Under the pieces are notes generated by a model. It was not told where the DNA came from and did no database searches. It saw only the letters and a program-made list of their open reading frames with translations. From Trametopsis cervina (taxonomy: Eukaryota > Basidiomycota > Agaricomycetes > Polyporales > Irpicaceae), in assembly GCA_022385755.1 (NCBI GenBank), contig MU278348.1, positions 1,617,470-1,681,469 of the forward strand: a DNA stretch of 64,000 bases, written 5' to 3'. Below, one piece after another: positions 46,766 to 61,186 of this stretch. Made by a program: the position numbers and the translations under genes. Each line of letters begins with the position of its first letter. Within the stretch, counting starts at the first letter, position 1.

Positions 46766-48777
46766 GAAACGGAGGAGCAAGACATTTTGAGCGGATACCT
46801 CACGAATTTGGAAGGAGAAAGGAGCATGTTGTGATGCTAACAGCTATTTTTTGCTCGGCAGGCCATCGAAGCGCGTTCTTAGTCTCCAAATCGGCGACCT
46901 ATGAATCGAAGCACTCACGCAACGCGTTAGTGGTACGGGCGCTAGACCGCTCCACGTGGTCTCCGCCAGCGTGCGTTCTGTCTGCAAAGCCCGCGGGAGC
47001 GCACCATCCAAAGAGGCGGACAGAATGGGCAGCACGCCAGGTGGTACAACAACCATGAGCTGAACGCGGATCAGTAAGTGCGGCAGGTATAGTGAGCCAG
47101 ATGGCTCGAGCTTCTCGTTCCAAGGGTGCGCGGGTCAAGTCTTGACGGGTCCTGGTGGTTCGTATGCCCTGAGGGTGATACAAAACGCCGCGATTCATCC
47201 AATGGATGGAATGGAACTCATAGTAGACAATACCCTCGATAAGCGTTGTACGTCTATACAGCCTGCTGAGGCCTTCCTCCCACATGAATCACTGACTCCA
47301 GATGTCACTTGACTAGAATGTCTTGCATGGTACCAGGAGAGCAGGCCATCCAGAGCAACAAGTGGTATATTGGCTTCGCATGGCGTCTTAATCCTGTCGG
47401 AGATACCTATCTCTTGCACATGGTAGGGACCGCGCGACAGAAAGGAGAGACGTAGCGGAAGTGCCGCTCCCGAAAGGGTGCACAAGTGCCTTCCGCTTGC
47501 GCCATTGCGTCAACCACCCTCTTCGCAGATGAGTCGCCTGTGGGCCAGAAAGATAACGAGCGGTAAAAGATCATGTGATATGATCGCATAAATTGAAGAA
47601 GGCCCAGCTTACAGTTTAAAGCTTGGACATGGATAGGGTCAAAGTGACTCTCCCGGGTCTGAACATAGCGGGCACCCGGTGCAATGCTATTTGGTAGACC
47701 AGATCAGTAGTACAAGGGCGGGCAAACAATGAATATGGCAGGTATTGATACCAACCATAGCGTGCAACCAACTCGTATGCGATTGTTTCAATCTTGCGAG
47801 ATACGGTGATAGTGTCTTCGTGAGGCTCATGAGGCAAGGAGATAGAACAGAGCGACCGGTGCTCGCCGGGCAGCCAGATGACAGGCATGGCGCGTGGGCC
47901 AAGACGACAGCGTCCTGGACACTTCGGCTTGGAAACCGATATATTCTGATGAAGAGATTTACATTTTAGGCTTCACATGCTGAGGATTGTACTGATGTGC
48001 AGCGGGTATGTACTGGGATACCCGTGAACCGACTGGACGGGTGTACCGTGTCAGCACACCTCAAAATCGACAAATGAGGCTCTCACCGTACCACACGCAT
48101 CGCCAAGCTCGAGGAGTTACTGTAGTGTACGGGTGAGTGACTCAGTATATCGCTTATACCATCGACGCTTTCCGGCGGTGTCCTATCCGGATCTTACGTC
48201 GAGCGAAAATGGGCAATATCATGAGCCAGCTTTGCATAAGGGCGCAATCATTTGGGATAATGAGCATGCATCGTTTCCACTCCACAGTTATGCGGACGTT
48301 ATTACTGGATTGCGCAGGCAAACGTTGAGAACAAGTGACCCAGTCAAGTAACAGAGCAAGCCAAAGCTAGAAGCGACGCATACACCGGCAGCATTCGCGG
48401 GAGGTCATGGTGGTCAATGAGAGAGCTCAGCCTGCGAATGGGCGCCCGCGTGATCGCTTACCGGAGCTGTAAGTAAACGTCTGCAACATTTCTGTCTTTC
48501 ACCTCTGGCTGCACGCTCGATTGCCGCTAGCAATATACTTGGCAGCAATTCACGCCAATAACTCTGGTACACACTACCTCTGCATCTGCACGTTCACCCG
48601 CAAACAATCGGTAACATTGGACTCATACGATTCTTTGCTTGTTGCATTCCCCGGCGGCCTTCCTCCTCCTCTTCCCGAGGTCGCTCGACTGCCGCATCCA
48701 CCTCCTCTGCAGCCGAACCGAAATACGCCGTTAGCCACATCGGAAATAACTCCCATACACCCGAGAAGGAGGACCCT
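46766..48777. other. Long intergenic region, no gene seen
   Basis: About 2 kb, the largest gap in the window. Open frames on both strands are short, lack family resemblance and do not splice into anything coherent. No LTR, terminal inverted repeat or tRNA was found. The distal part must hold the promoter of the taxilin-like gene. Confidence 0.5.
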
Positions 48778-50958
48778 ATGAACGGAGCACAGGCGCAGAC
48801 ACAGAGTGGCAGTAATAGCCAGGCCACAGCGACGAGGCATCCGACGAGTGTAAAGCCGCCACCCACCGGACCCACGCCCCCTGCACCTTCGGCTGCACTC
48901 CCTGCACCGCCAACTAATCTGGCCACAAATCCGCCCCCCGCGAATCGTCAACCGAATGGCACAGCTGTGAACGGGACGCCTGCACAGAAGGGAAAGAAGA
49001 AGAATCCGGATCCTCCGGTTGATCCCTCGCAATTATATGAAAGTTTGAAGAATAGGATTGCGACGTTGGAGGAGGACATGATTCATAACGAGGAGGAGGG
49101 AAAGCGGATACGTAAGCTCGCGGTTACATCTTAGGGATCGCATTGATTTATATCTGCGACATAGTCGAGGAAGCACAGAATTCGGTGGCAGGGCTTGAGG
49201 AGAACGCCATACATGCAAAGTACATTGAACTAGTCAGCCTTCCTACCCCTCATAGGACTGACACATTGATTTACTGAAACGCGTGCTGCCTTCCCAGTTC
49301 TCTGAGCTGAAGAAACAAGAACGTGAACATGCCAAGGAGAAGCAGAAATTAGTGAAAGACAAGGATGCAGGTCCGCGTTTCTTTCCGGTGTAAATGCCCC
49401 AGTTCCATCTCCAACTAGTGATCTTTCCTCTCAAGCCAAGAGCCAGCTGACAAAGGCGAATCAGACGAAGACCAAGATGGAGAATTTGGCGAGGGAATTA
49501 CAGAAGGTCCGTTACAAATCTAATGATTCCACAGTGAACGGCTGAATTCATTCAAATACGCAGGACAACAAAAAGCTCAGAGTAAGTTGTTGTGTGCACA
49601 GGGCCACATCCACGTTCTCAAACAGAGTATAGGAAGACGGCAAGCGTCTACTACAGGAGAAGACACAGGCTCAGGACGAGGTGCGTCGCAGTTCCTTCTC
49701 ACCGCGGTATCTGCTTCAGCCAGATTCCAATCCGTCAGGTTTCCCAACTCAAGAGCAGCATCACGAAGCGGGAAGAACGTGCCAGGCTGCAGGAAACAAA
49801 AAACCAAGCAGAGGCATCCGATATCGTTGTGAAAGTCGTCTGCAAATACCGCGCGGAGCTCTTTTTCAAGATCTCGCGCAAGACCAAGCTTTCTCGGCTA
49901 TTCAACGCGTGGACTGACCGGATGGAGACATATACGAAGAAGGGGAGTGGCGCAGGTGAACAGAAGGGGTTGCAGCAACAGCCGCAACAGCAAACTGTAG
50001 GCACATCACCTACGGCAACCTCCCAAATCGATGGGACGGGGAGTACCCCTTCGGACAGCTCGATGCAGTTCATATTCTCATACGGCGGGAGAACTCTGGA
50101 GGCTGATCAGACACCGGACGATGTGGGATTGGAGGAGAGAGACGAGATTCTGGCGGTGGAGATCATGGATCTCACCGAGGGGCCGGGGACGGAAGAACTT
50201 GTGGGTTTGAGGCAAGCTGTGCGGTTTCAACATCTCTTGACATTGGTCGCAGGATGAGGTTTTCCCAGAACCGGTGCGCCAGAAGCTGCAGAAGAACTGG
50301 CAGACAGATCCTCAAGAGTGAGGATGCCCTCATCCAGCTATCGACCATATCACTGACAAATCTGCGGCAGAGCACGGAAGACCATGGAAGAGATATTCGA
50401 TGGGGTGTAAGTATTGTTCCGTGCCGTTGAGAGAGCTCTCCTCATTTATTCTCCTTCCAGTGTCCGCGAACGGCTAAAGGAGGTTTTGCGCCAGTACGAG
50501 CTCCGAGAACGACATTTCGAGTGTGTCATCCGGTCAAAAGAGCTGGAGGTGCTGCTTTCCCGCGCTCGAGCCGCGGAACAAAGACAGCTCGCGCAGAGCG
50601 AGAAAATCCGTGCTGACAAACTGGAGGAAGAGGTGCGGCAATTTCTCCACTGTCACTTACGTCAGCTTCAACTCATATATTCTCCGCCTCGTGCCTTAAT
50701 CCTGCAGGCAGAGCAGTGTCGGAAGCAGCTGGAGGCTGCACAACAGGGACAGACGATGCTCATCGATAAACTCATAGCGTGTTGTAAGGAGGTACGTAAG
50801 AGCCCCTGTCATGAGTTGCGCCTCCTTGCTCATGGTCTGCTCTGCAACTTAATACACACCAGCCTAATCCGGAACGGACACAGCGCATATTTGCGTCTCT
50901 ACGCGAAGAGCTAGAGAAGCGGGGAACACAGCCTGTAGATGGTACTGTAGGCGGGTAA
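48778..50958 (+). CDS. Taxilin-like coiled-coil protein with inserted SUMO-like (beta-grasp) domain
   Basis: Twelve exons: 48778-49111, 49165-49232, 49298-49370, 49436-49506, 49564-49581, 49633-49680, 49739-50200, 50253-50317, 50371-50406, 50461-50632, 50708-50791, 50863-50958 (508 aa, frame intact). The N-terminal coiled coil resembles taxilin (KYIELFSELKKQEREHAK, ENLARELQKDNKKLRE). Residues about 232-348 resemble SUMO-like/Rad60 domains (YRAELFFKISRKTKLSRL, then FIFSYGGRTLEADQTPDDVG), split by a Gln/Ser/Gly-rich insert of about 45 residues. The coiled coil then resumes (RERLKEVLRQYELRERHFE). Taxilins bind syntaxins; the role of the insert is unknown. The usual C-terminal half of taxilin is missing. 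Confidence 0.75.
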
Positions 50959-51217
50959 CACCAGCTTTTTCAATCAAATCCGCCGTTCGTTCTCTTACGG
51001 AAACTTCAATCTTCGGACGAATGGATACGAGAGGAAACATGTGCTGGCTAAATGTTAAAAACCCATGAGTAAAAAACAAATGTCCGAACTACTAATTTTT
51101 CTTTTTTGCAGATACATCCGGTATGCAACGTCCGCGTGATTACAGTATTGTCCAATGTGCTATAGGCAGGTGATGGTGATGATAATAGTGTCAATGGGGT
51201 ATCCAAGCAGTGAAGGT

Positions 51218-53485
<2,268 letters not shown>

Positions 53486-56400
53486 ATGAATACGCATGCG
53501 GTGATGCAACGAGCGAGAGACACATATGGTATGTTGTGTACGCATTGTGTCAGGTACGACATGTTCATGTCCTCCAGATCTAGAGAGATCCCCGTCAAGC
53601 AGGAAGAAGCAAAGGCTTTCATCGCCCACTTATGATTTACAGTACGACCTCAGTCAGGACCAGCTTCAAGCATTTGACGAGCTAGATCAAGCACTCACTC
53701 AGCGAAAACGTCGCTCACTTTCGCCAAGACCGTCTGCGCCGCCATCCCAGGCAATTACGCCACGCTCGAGGCGCAGACGCACTATCGCAATAGCTATGGC
53801 ACTGAAGGAGAATGTACAGGATGATGTCGCAGGGAAGGCTCATGCAGGTGTGTATTCCCCTTTGCGATATCACAAATTATGGCGCATATAATGGGACTTC
53901 AGCTCCTTCACCCACTGTTGGCTCCAATCCTGCTCCTAAAGCTGCTGGGTTTCAATCGGCCGCAAGTTTGGCTGAGCTACCTAGATCAAAATACTCCGGC
54001 TTTGGCTCTGCACTACATATAGCCCCAGAAAACACTAGCACCTTGGACCCGCCTTCCTCCTCTCCAGACCCGCCTCCAGAGCCAGATCTCGCCGCTTGGT
54101 TTGCCTCTAGTGATGTACCCACCGGCCTCGCTGGTTTCAGTTCAGCTAAGGCAGTGGTAGAACACCAGAATGAAGACTGGTTCACGGCGCCGGCTCCCGC
54201 AGGTGCGCTCGGGTTCAAGTCCGCCAAGAGCATACATGCACCTGGAGATACAGAAGGTCATAGCCTGAGCGTATCTCATTTGCTCTGTCACTGATACCAT
54301 ACTCAGTCACTGAATCAAACGACACTATCTCGGACGAGGAGAACCACAATGAAGAAGTACCCGCATTTACTGGATTTACTATCGGTTCCAGCTTGCTCAA
54401 TCCTGGAAAGGCGAAAAAGAGCACCTTAATGCCCTCTGCTGAAGCGCTCGCGAAAGCCGCCAGGACGATGGAACTATGGAATAAAGAGTTTGAAGATGAG
54501 GACAACGAGCCATCCATCCCAGACGGCCTCAAAGTAGATACGGGAACGTTATTTGGCGGGTTTACCTCTGCTACCGGCACTGTGCGTCCCATCCTAGGCG
54601 CCGTAGACAACTCCTCGGATCGACAACCTCCAAGCACGCCAACTCCGGCAGGCGGGAGTGGGTTCAAGAGTTTCTCACCCTTAATGTTGCGTGGGCCGTC
54701 CGATAAGACCAAAGCGTTCAAATCTCCTCTTATGAGTACGCCGGCCACAAAGGCTACGCAGGCTTCGAGCAGTTACGTGGGGTCACAGTTGAATCCGAAG
54801 CGCCTTCCCGAGTCCAAAGCGTTTGTGGCACCAACGAGAGTCGCAGGGCCGTCAACACCGATCCGGCCTGTCAAACCCACGTCCCCGCCTAAGAAAATAT
54901 TGGGGGTAACTCCTCGGCATGCCGTTGAGGGGGGCGGTATACCGAGGAAAAGTTTATTCAGCACGCCGTTCAAAAAGGGAATGAAGCCCGGTGAACCTGG
55001 GAGAATGACGTTGACTCCTTCGCAGGTAACCACCCCCGCCGTCCGGATCGTCAATGGGCACTCTGTGTCTGGAACACCCGGGGCTGGACCGAGTGCTCTG
55101 CCATCTCATAAGGGTAAAGGCAAAGGCCGTGCTTACTTCGACTTATGTGAGCGGAAGTCTAGATTGATTGATATGAGTTTCCAATTTCTAACTGTTGTGT
55201 TGAAGCAAAGCCAAGTGAGCGCAAGTCATTGGCAACCTGCGGGCTACGCCCTCAGGCATTCGATGAGCAGGAACTGGAGGCGATGGGGGTGTAAGTCACG
55301 ACACAATCATCATTTCCTGCGATTCCACGCTCATATATCATTCCCTAGAAATGTTGCGGAACTTAATCAAATCACCCCAGATACAGCGCTTTATTACTCT
55401 TTCCATACTTTCGCGCCATCTCCCGTTGACTATGAGCCTTCTGCTCCGCCTCCCACCGCAGCTCTGCTGGGCGTTACCGCCGCCTTGAACGAGCTGCACA
55501 ACGGCGGCTGTTCGCTCGCTACGAAGTCATGGGTTGAGAATCATTGGGGCTTGATTCTGTGGAAGCTGGCGGGTATGGTGTGTCTGGATCCCAAGAGCGA
55601 GTCGGATCCCCGACGGAAGCGATGGTGTTGGGGCGAGGTTATGCGACAGCTTCGTTACAGGTGACTCTTGCTTGAACCCTTACAAGCTGCCTAAGCTGAC
55701 ACCGTGAATTCAGATACGAGCGAGAACTGAATAGAGCCTCGCGACCCCCTCTGCGTCTCATCGCGGCGCAAGACTCTCCCGCGGGTGGTCCAATAGTTCT
55801 GTGCATCTCGTCTGTCACTTGGATACCGGCAGGGGATGACGAACACGGCATTCCAAACGAGCCTAACCCCGTGGTCGAGGTGACTGACGGCTGGTACCGC
55901 ATGCACGCCGAGGTCGACGAGCCGCTAGTTCGCGCCCTTCGAAGAGGGACGCTTTCGGTGGGGAAGAAGGTTGCTGTCATAGGTGCTCGAGTGCGTGCCT
56001 TCTTCTCCCCAGCTTTTGCCTACTTGACGCTAAACCCCCGCTATTGTAGTTGTCCTCGGAGAAGAAGGACGGCGCAGAGATACTCGAAGGGGGCGGGTCT
56101 TTGTCATTGAGGATATCGGGCAACTCGTCCCATCTCGCACCGTGGCATGCAAAATTGGGATTCCAAAAGGACCCGTTCATTTCGATGCTTGGTAGTCTCA
56201 CTTCGGACGGCGGTACGGTGGCTGTGTGTGACGTCGTAATTGAGAAGGTAGCGTCTGTCATCCACTGTGTTACTGTTCAGAAGGTCTAAAAAGCAACGAA
56301 CAACGGCAGGCATATCCAATTGCGTATTTTGAGTTCATCGAGACACCGGACGGGGGCAGAAAGAGAGAAGGTCCTAGAAACGAGAACGAGGAAGCTGCTG

Positions 56401-57201
56401 CGCATGATCAATGGATGGTGAGGGCCTCAGTCAGCAATCTGTTCCTGGTCTTATGATTACGGCTATGTTCAGGCGAAGCGGGACGCAACCGCATCGAAGT
56501 TAAGAAGCGACGTCGACGCGAAGCTGCACGCCTTAGAAGGCTATGCAGAACGTCTTGAGCGTAAGGCGGGCAGCGGCTTCAGGCCTGGCCCCGATGGTGA
56601 GTTCTTCGCAACAAATCTTCGAGATCTTTTTTTCATGGAAATGCGATTTGTTCCAGCCAGCGCGCCTGATCACATTGATGACCTTCTATTCGAGCTGGAG
56701 GAAGGCCCGAGCGCAAACGACGTGCTCAAGCGTGTGACCGCGACCGAGGCAGGCTGGCTCGCACGAGCCATCCGCGACAAGATCCGGAAGGAACGCGAAT
56801 GTCAGGGCGAGGACGTCTCCAAAGAGCTCAACGTCAGTTTTTACGTTTAATTATGTGTCACACCATGTTCTCCCCCCCGATTCGCAGCGGGCACTGACGC
56901 ACGTTCTCCCTGGACACAGGACCTCTGTCCGCCCCGCGAAGTACGCAGCTTCCGTGTCCTTGTCGTCCGCGATGCCACGACGCGCAGGCGCCCCTCCGAG
57001 CGGTCCGCGCAGATCACCGTTTGGGACGTCCTCAGCGCTTTTGTGAGTGAAGATGGCAAAGCGGGACTGTTCAAGGAGGGACAACGGTTCGTCGTGACGA
57101 ACCTTATACCGACGCAGCACAGCGCGTGGATGCCCCGAGGCCCGGACTCGGTGATTTACCTCGCGACGCGACGCGACTCGCGTTGGCGGAGACACAAGTA
57201 A
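53486..57201 (+). CDS. BRH2: BRCA2 homologue (Brh2-like recombination mediator)
   Basis: Twelve exons: 53486-53528, 53578-53847, 53903-54256, 54307-55146, 55206-55290, 55349-55660, 55714-55990, 56050-56247, 56310-56417, 56473-56596, 56657-56832, 56920-57201 (1022 aa, frame intact). The N-terminal part carries GFxSA motifs like the Rad51-binding BRC repeat (residues about 120, 137, 182, 208). A Ser/Pro-rich linker follows. The helical domain is seen in WVENHWGLILWKLAGMVC and RWCWGEVMRQLRYRYERE, then OB folds with VTDGWYRMHAEVD, VGKKVAVIGAR and WHAKLGF. Family knowledge: loads Rad51 on ssDNA, with Dss1 bound to the helical/OB region. Size is close to Ustilago Brh2. Confidence 0.9.
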
Positions 57202-57339
57202 TTAACTGAGGGCATATGTTGTTTATCATATTTGTTTTGGTAGGTGAGTATGGATGCTTCCACATTAATATGTTGCATTAGTGTACTATAGATGTATCAT
57301 AACGACCCGCACTGCTGTATCACACGATAGCACGAATCT

Positions 57340-59014
57340 TTAACCGTGCCCTACGCCGTACTTGCGCAGTGTCCCCTTGTAGTCCCCCACGTCATCTCTA
57401 CCCATGCAGACAATGGTGGCCTTCCTCTCCGTCCCTGGACCGAACACGCGCTGCGCAACACGTCGCACAGACTCAGAGGTGACCTCGTCTATTTTATCGC
57501 ACATCTCTTGGACAGGTATCTTCCGGTTATGCACAAGGATCTGTCAATGCAACGTGAGCAACGCTGTGTGTGTCGGGGCGCTTGGGAGATAGCACGCACC
57601 TGTCTGCCGAGATCTTCGACCTCTACCGATCTGCTCTCCAGAGCCATCATCAAGCTCGACTTGAGCTGGTTTTTCGCCCGTTGCAGCTCCCCAGCGGGGG
57701 TGGGGGAGTACAGAAGCAGGCTGAGCTGGTGCACGAGATGGGGCAACATCTGGGCCGCCGTATTACCCTGATTCCGGTTGACCTGTGGGAGGAAGGTCAT
57801 GAACAGCCCGAACAATGAGCTGTCGGTGTAAATGTGGTGGAAAGAGGCGCAGTGGTCCACGTTCGGGTAGTGGTTGAGGATGTGGGTGTATAACCGAGAA
57901 TACATTCCCTTTCCGGGTCCGCCTGCCGAGAAGCTTCCGCCGCCTCCCAAGAGCACTTGTATCGTTGCTAGAGTGTAGACGTCGTCGTCGTGAATCCCTA
58001 CACCTTCGTATGCAACGTAGAGATGGTTGAACTCTGCATCGGGATCTGAGATGAAGCGGTGTCCGCCCGAGTATGTTGAGGCGAGGTTGAATGGAGGTAT
58101 TGAGCTGGCGGAAGTGTTATTGGGGTACAGGTAGGATGCAGCGCGGGTGAACGACTTGTATAACGAGGGTTGTGATGAAGGGAGAAGTTGGGGCGGCGTT
58201 TGTTGAGAAGTGGGATAGCGAGATGTTGTTGGCTGTGGCGCCGTTGTTGGTGCTGACTTTAATGACGAGAAGTACTTGTCGGCCAGCTCGACCAGCTCCT
58301 CATGGCGCATGCCTGCTCCCGCAATCACCATGCGCTCCGGTCGATACCACGTTTCCATGAACTGCTTCAGGGACGTCTGATCGACCTTGTCCACCCGTTC
58401 CGCGGGGCAAAGAAGAGGGTTTCCAAGGCCCTGTCCACCATACGCCACGCTGTGCAAGATCTCTGGAATGATCATCTCTGGTTTGCTATTCACCTCCCGG
58501 ATTTCATAATGGGCAGCGTCTCGCTGAGCTTCTATTTCCTCCTGGAGGAATGCTGGCTCGCGCACGGTGTCTGCAATTAAGGAGACGGCGAGCGGCGTTG
58601 CGGAATGGAAGTGGGACGACTGGTACATCATGGACTCGCGTGATGACGAGCACATTATTTGGCCGCCGAGCTTATCCATTGCTAGAGCCATGTCGACGTC
58701 TGAGCGTGACGTAGTTGTCTGCAGGTGAGCTGAGGAGAGTTGTTTGAGTCATGTAACACAGCACGGACCTTGAACGCCATCCTATCTAAGAAATGGCTAA
58801 CTCCGGAGGTGCTGGGGTCTTCATATCTCGTTCCAGCGTCGATGTAGAGACCCACTGCGGAAAAGTGGCCGGGCGTGCTCTCCGTGGCCACTCGCAGCTT
58901 ATTGGGCAGCGTTGTTATCTGGACGGAGGCGGGCGCAACGTTCTTCAGCACGTCGTGCGTGTGAAGTGGTCGGCGCTGTGCAGCCCGTCGAAGAGCATAG
59001 GAAGCTCTGCGCAT
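57340..59014 (-). CDS. MAS2: Mitochondrial processing peptidase alpha subunit
   Basis: Three exons: 59014-58769, 58718-57600, 57540-57340 (521 aa, frame intact). An Arg-rich presequence (MRRASYALRRAAQRR) is followed by VSHFLDRMAFK, the alpha-type replacement of the catalytic HxxEH of the beta subunit. The Gly-rich loop GGGGSFSAGGPGKGMYSRLY is diagnostic of alpha-MPP. Family knowledge: binds presequences of imported matrix proteins and works with beta-MPP. A Pro/Ser/Thr-rich insert of about 40 residues lies before the second domain. In many mushrooms a MIP gene and mating-type genes are linked, but nothing here indicates that locus. Confidence 0.94.
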
Positions 59015-59099
59015 GGTGGTTGGATGAGAAGATGTTAAGCGCTTGAGTCAGCATTGCTCGATGATTACTGGCGCATGATCGGTGAGCAGTAGCGATATT

Positions 59100-59184
59100 A
59101 AAAATTATGGCGGCGACGTGATTCGAACAGGCAGCTGCCATTAGCTCCCCATTTACAAATAGCAGGCACTATCTGAGCTATCAC
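59100..59184 (-). ncRNA. tRNA-derived Pol III-type unit (SINE head-like)
   Basis: On the minus strand an A-box-like TAGCTCAGATAG (RC of 59169-59180) is followed about 45 nt later by a B-box GTTCGAATC (RC of 59120-59128) and then a TTTTT terminator (59104-59100). GTGA just before the A box can pair with TCAC just after the B box. No full cloverleaf forms: the 3' strand CGCCGCC has no 5' acceptor partner. It could be a tRNA-derived SINE head, a decayed tRNA or a small Pol III RNA. It ends about 85 nt upstream of alpha-MPP. Confidence 0.4.
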
Positions 59185-59918
59185 TGAACCTATCTCAAAC
59201 TTTGTCGTGTGATGTCGTTCTTCCAGTCCAATCAGCAGCGCGGTGTCCTGATGCAATGTAATTTACAAGGGGCAATGTAATCTTCAATGGGCACTCCCAC
59301 CAGTGCAACACAGTGCAACTGCGCATTGGGCACTGGCGAGCCGCTCTTGCTGTCCCCATGTTTGAGCCATGGACCCCAGATGGAAAGCAAATACAGTTTG
59401 CGCGTTCGGTGATTGACGACCTCATCTGTCGATGGGAGAAACCCCGTAAGCCCTCCATCTACTTCCTCATTCAAGTGCCTGTGGCGAAGGCCACCATGTT
59501 GAGTAAGGCTGATGGGGGAACTACGGTGCGTAGTCAGTCGGCTAACCTTCTTACTGCAACCTTTACCCCGCCAGAGCTATTCCCAAACTACAGTGCTGAT
59601 TATTGTGCATGGGCGTCATGCCCTGTCAGCTCGTGGCTCTGTGGCCAATTGGCACCGCTTCCTGAACTTTGATATGACTGATCTTTACCCGTCATGCCGT
59701 CGCTCTAACCTCATATCTTCCCGTTGGCCTCTACTATAAAAGCATCGACCTCAGCGAGGGAATCGCACCGTGTCCTAGCTCCCAGTGTTTCACACTACAC
59801 ACAGCACTACCACTACCTTCCTAATCGCTCACGTGCACACATTACCGCAGTACGTCCATCAGCGTAGCCACCCGTAACCAGCCAGCTCATCTCGTTCGCT
59901 AGATCCACAACGACGACC
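59185..59918. promoter_or_regulatory. Intergenic region with TATA box for the downstream F-box gene
   Basis: TATAAAAG at 59735-59742 lies about 180 nt before the ATG at 59919. An open frame at 59313-59672 has no recognisable features and is not called as a gene. Confidence 0.45.
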
Positions 59919-60689
59919 ATGTTGCAGCTCATGGACTTGCCAGACGAGATACATCTCGCCATTCAGACACACATGACACTCACGGCCCTCCTCAACGCCC
60001 GCGCCGTTTGCCGATTCTGGCACTCTCTCATACCTGGTTCCCACATTCCATCCCCACGCCTCCGTCTCCTTGAACTCTACTTCCGCGCCGTTCGCTCGCC
60101 CGCCTTCCAGGCTACGCGCAAGCAAACCCTCGAGCAACTCCAGCCGTTTGATCGCGAGCGTGCCCTGAAACCACTCACAAAGGGCGCAGACGACGAAATC
60201 CCAGAAGAGTTCAGGCTCTGGATACTCGAATGGCCGGCGCGCGCCGCCTTTGGGGGGATCTGGCCCGGACTGCGGAGGAACCTGGACGCCGAAGAATCGG
60301 CCAGCTGCAGCGACGAGTCGCTATACAAAGATCGAGGGACGAGTTTACTCAATGCCTCCGGCCCCTCCATCCTCAACCAACTCGAGGTATCGCCACACTC
60401 CGAAATGGAGGTATCTCCCCCCTGGGTGTCCGTAGACCCCGCAAAGCGCGTCATGGCTTTCGTACTGGATGGTGCATACGTCGACGGCTGGCAGCGCAGT
60501 CACATGCTTATCCTATCTGCTCCCTCGCCCTCCAAGGAGCTGGTGGGGAGGGTGTATCAGGTTGACGGCTTACGGACCCGCGCCGATGGGAACTTTGCGG
60601 AGAGCTGGGTGGATTATCTGAAACGGGAGCTTGCTAGGGAAGAGCAGTGGCTTAGAGAGCATCCACAACAGGCCGTATCGGTCGTCTGA
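59919..60689 (+). CDS. F-box protein
   Basis: Single exon, 256 aa. The F-box is at the extreme N-terminus (MDLPDEIHLAIQTHMTLTAL, ARAVCRFWHSLIPG), an arrangement typical of SCF adaptors. The remainder has no recognised repeats; it is moderately acidic with a Trp-containing C-terminal part. Substrate unknown. A TATA box lies upstream. Confidence 0.75.
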   Translation: MLQLMDLPDEIHLAIQTHMTLTALLNARAVCRFWHSLIPGSHIPSPRLRLLELYFRAVRSPAFQATRKQTLEQLQPFDRERALKPLTKGADDEIPEEFRLWILEWPARAAFGGIWPGLRRNLDAEESASCSDESLYKDRGTSLLNASGPSILNQLEVSPHSEMEVSPPWVSVDPAKRVMAFVLDGAYVDGWQRSHMLILSAPSPSKELVGRVYQVDGLRTRADGNFAESWVDYLKRELAREEQWLREHPQQAVSVV

Positions 60690-61186
60690 GTTCCCCGTGT
60701 CCCCGTTATACCCTTACTCGCCAGCCGCCCAAGTCGACACACATATTCTTTCTAGACTTCCGTCACGCGACAACCGACTGCTATACCCGTATCGTCTACA
60801 TTGTACCAATAGCAAAATGTAACATCTGTACTTTTCTTGAAAGAAGCGTCTTCCCACGTTCCGCCCAAACAACATCGTCTCAGTGTGACTGGTGCACGTA
60901 TGAGGTCATCAGACTGTCTATTGAGTGAGCAGCATCACACACCACAAATCATTCAAAGCCTATGCGACTTGACTGCTACTCGTAACCGACCTTCACGCAC
61001 GTCGAACGCGTGCGAGTTGTGCTCATGCATTGAACGACGCGTCGGACCCGAAGCGTTTGTGCCTCGGCGCCGCGCGCTCCTTGCCCCTGGAGGCTACGGC
61101 ATCTGACGGTGACAAAACGAGCCGCTCGAGGATATTTGACGGTGGATCGGTGATGTCTGAAGCCTACTTGACCCACACCCACTACC
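60690..61186. promoter_or_regulatory. Intergenic region before the ceramidase gene
   Basis: About 0.5 kb; no gene seen. It holds the 3' end of the F-box gene and the ceramidase promoter. Confidence 0.45.

Noticed and set aside
46831..47969. Several open frames of 60-130 codons on both strands
   Set aside because: No motifs, mutual overlap, and no consistent splice joins; treated as non-coding.
59313..59672. 119-codon plus-strand open frame
   Set aside because: No recognisable family; it lies in the promoter region of the F-box gene and could be a decayed repeat, but nothing supports a gene.
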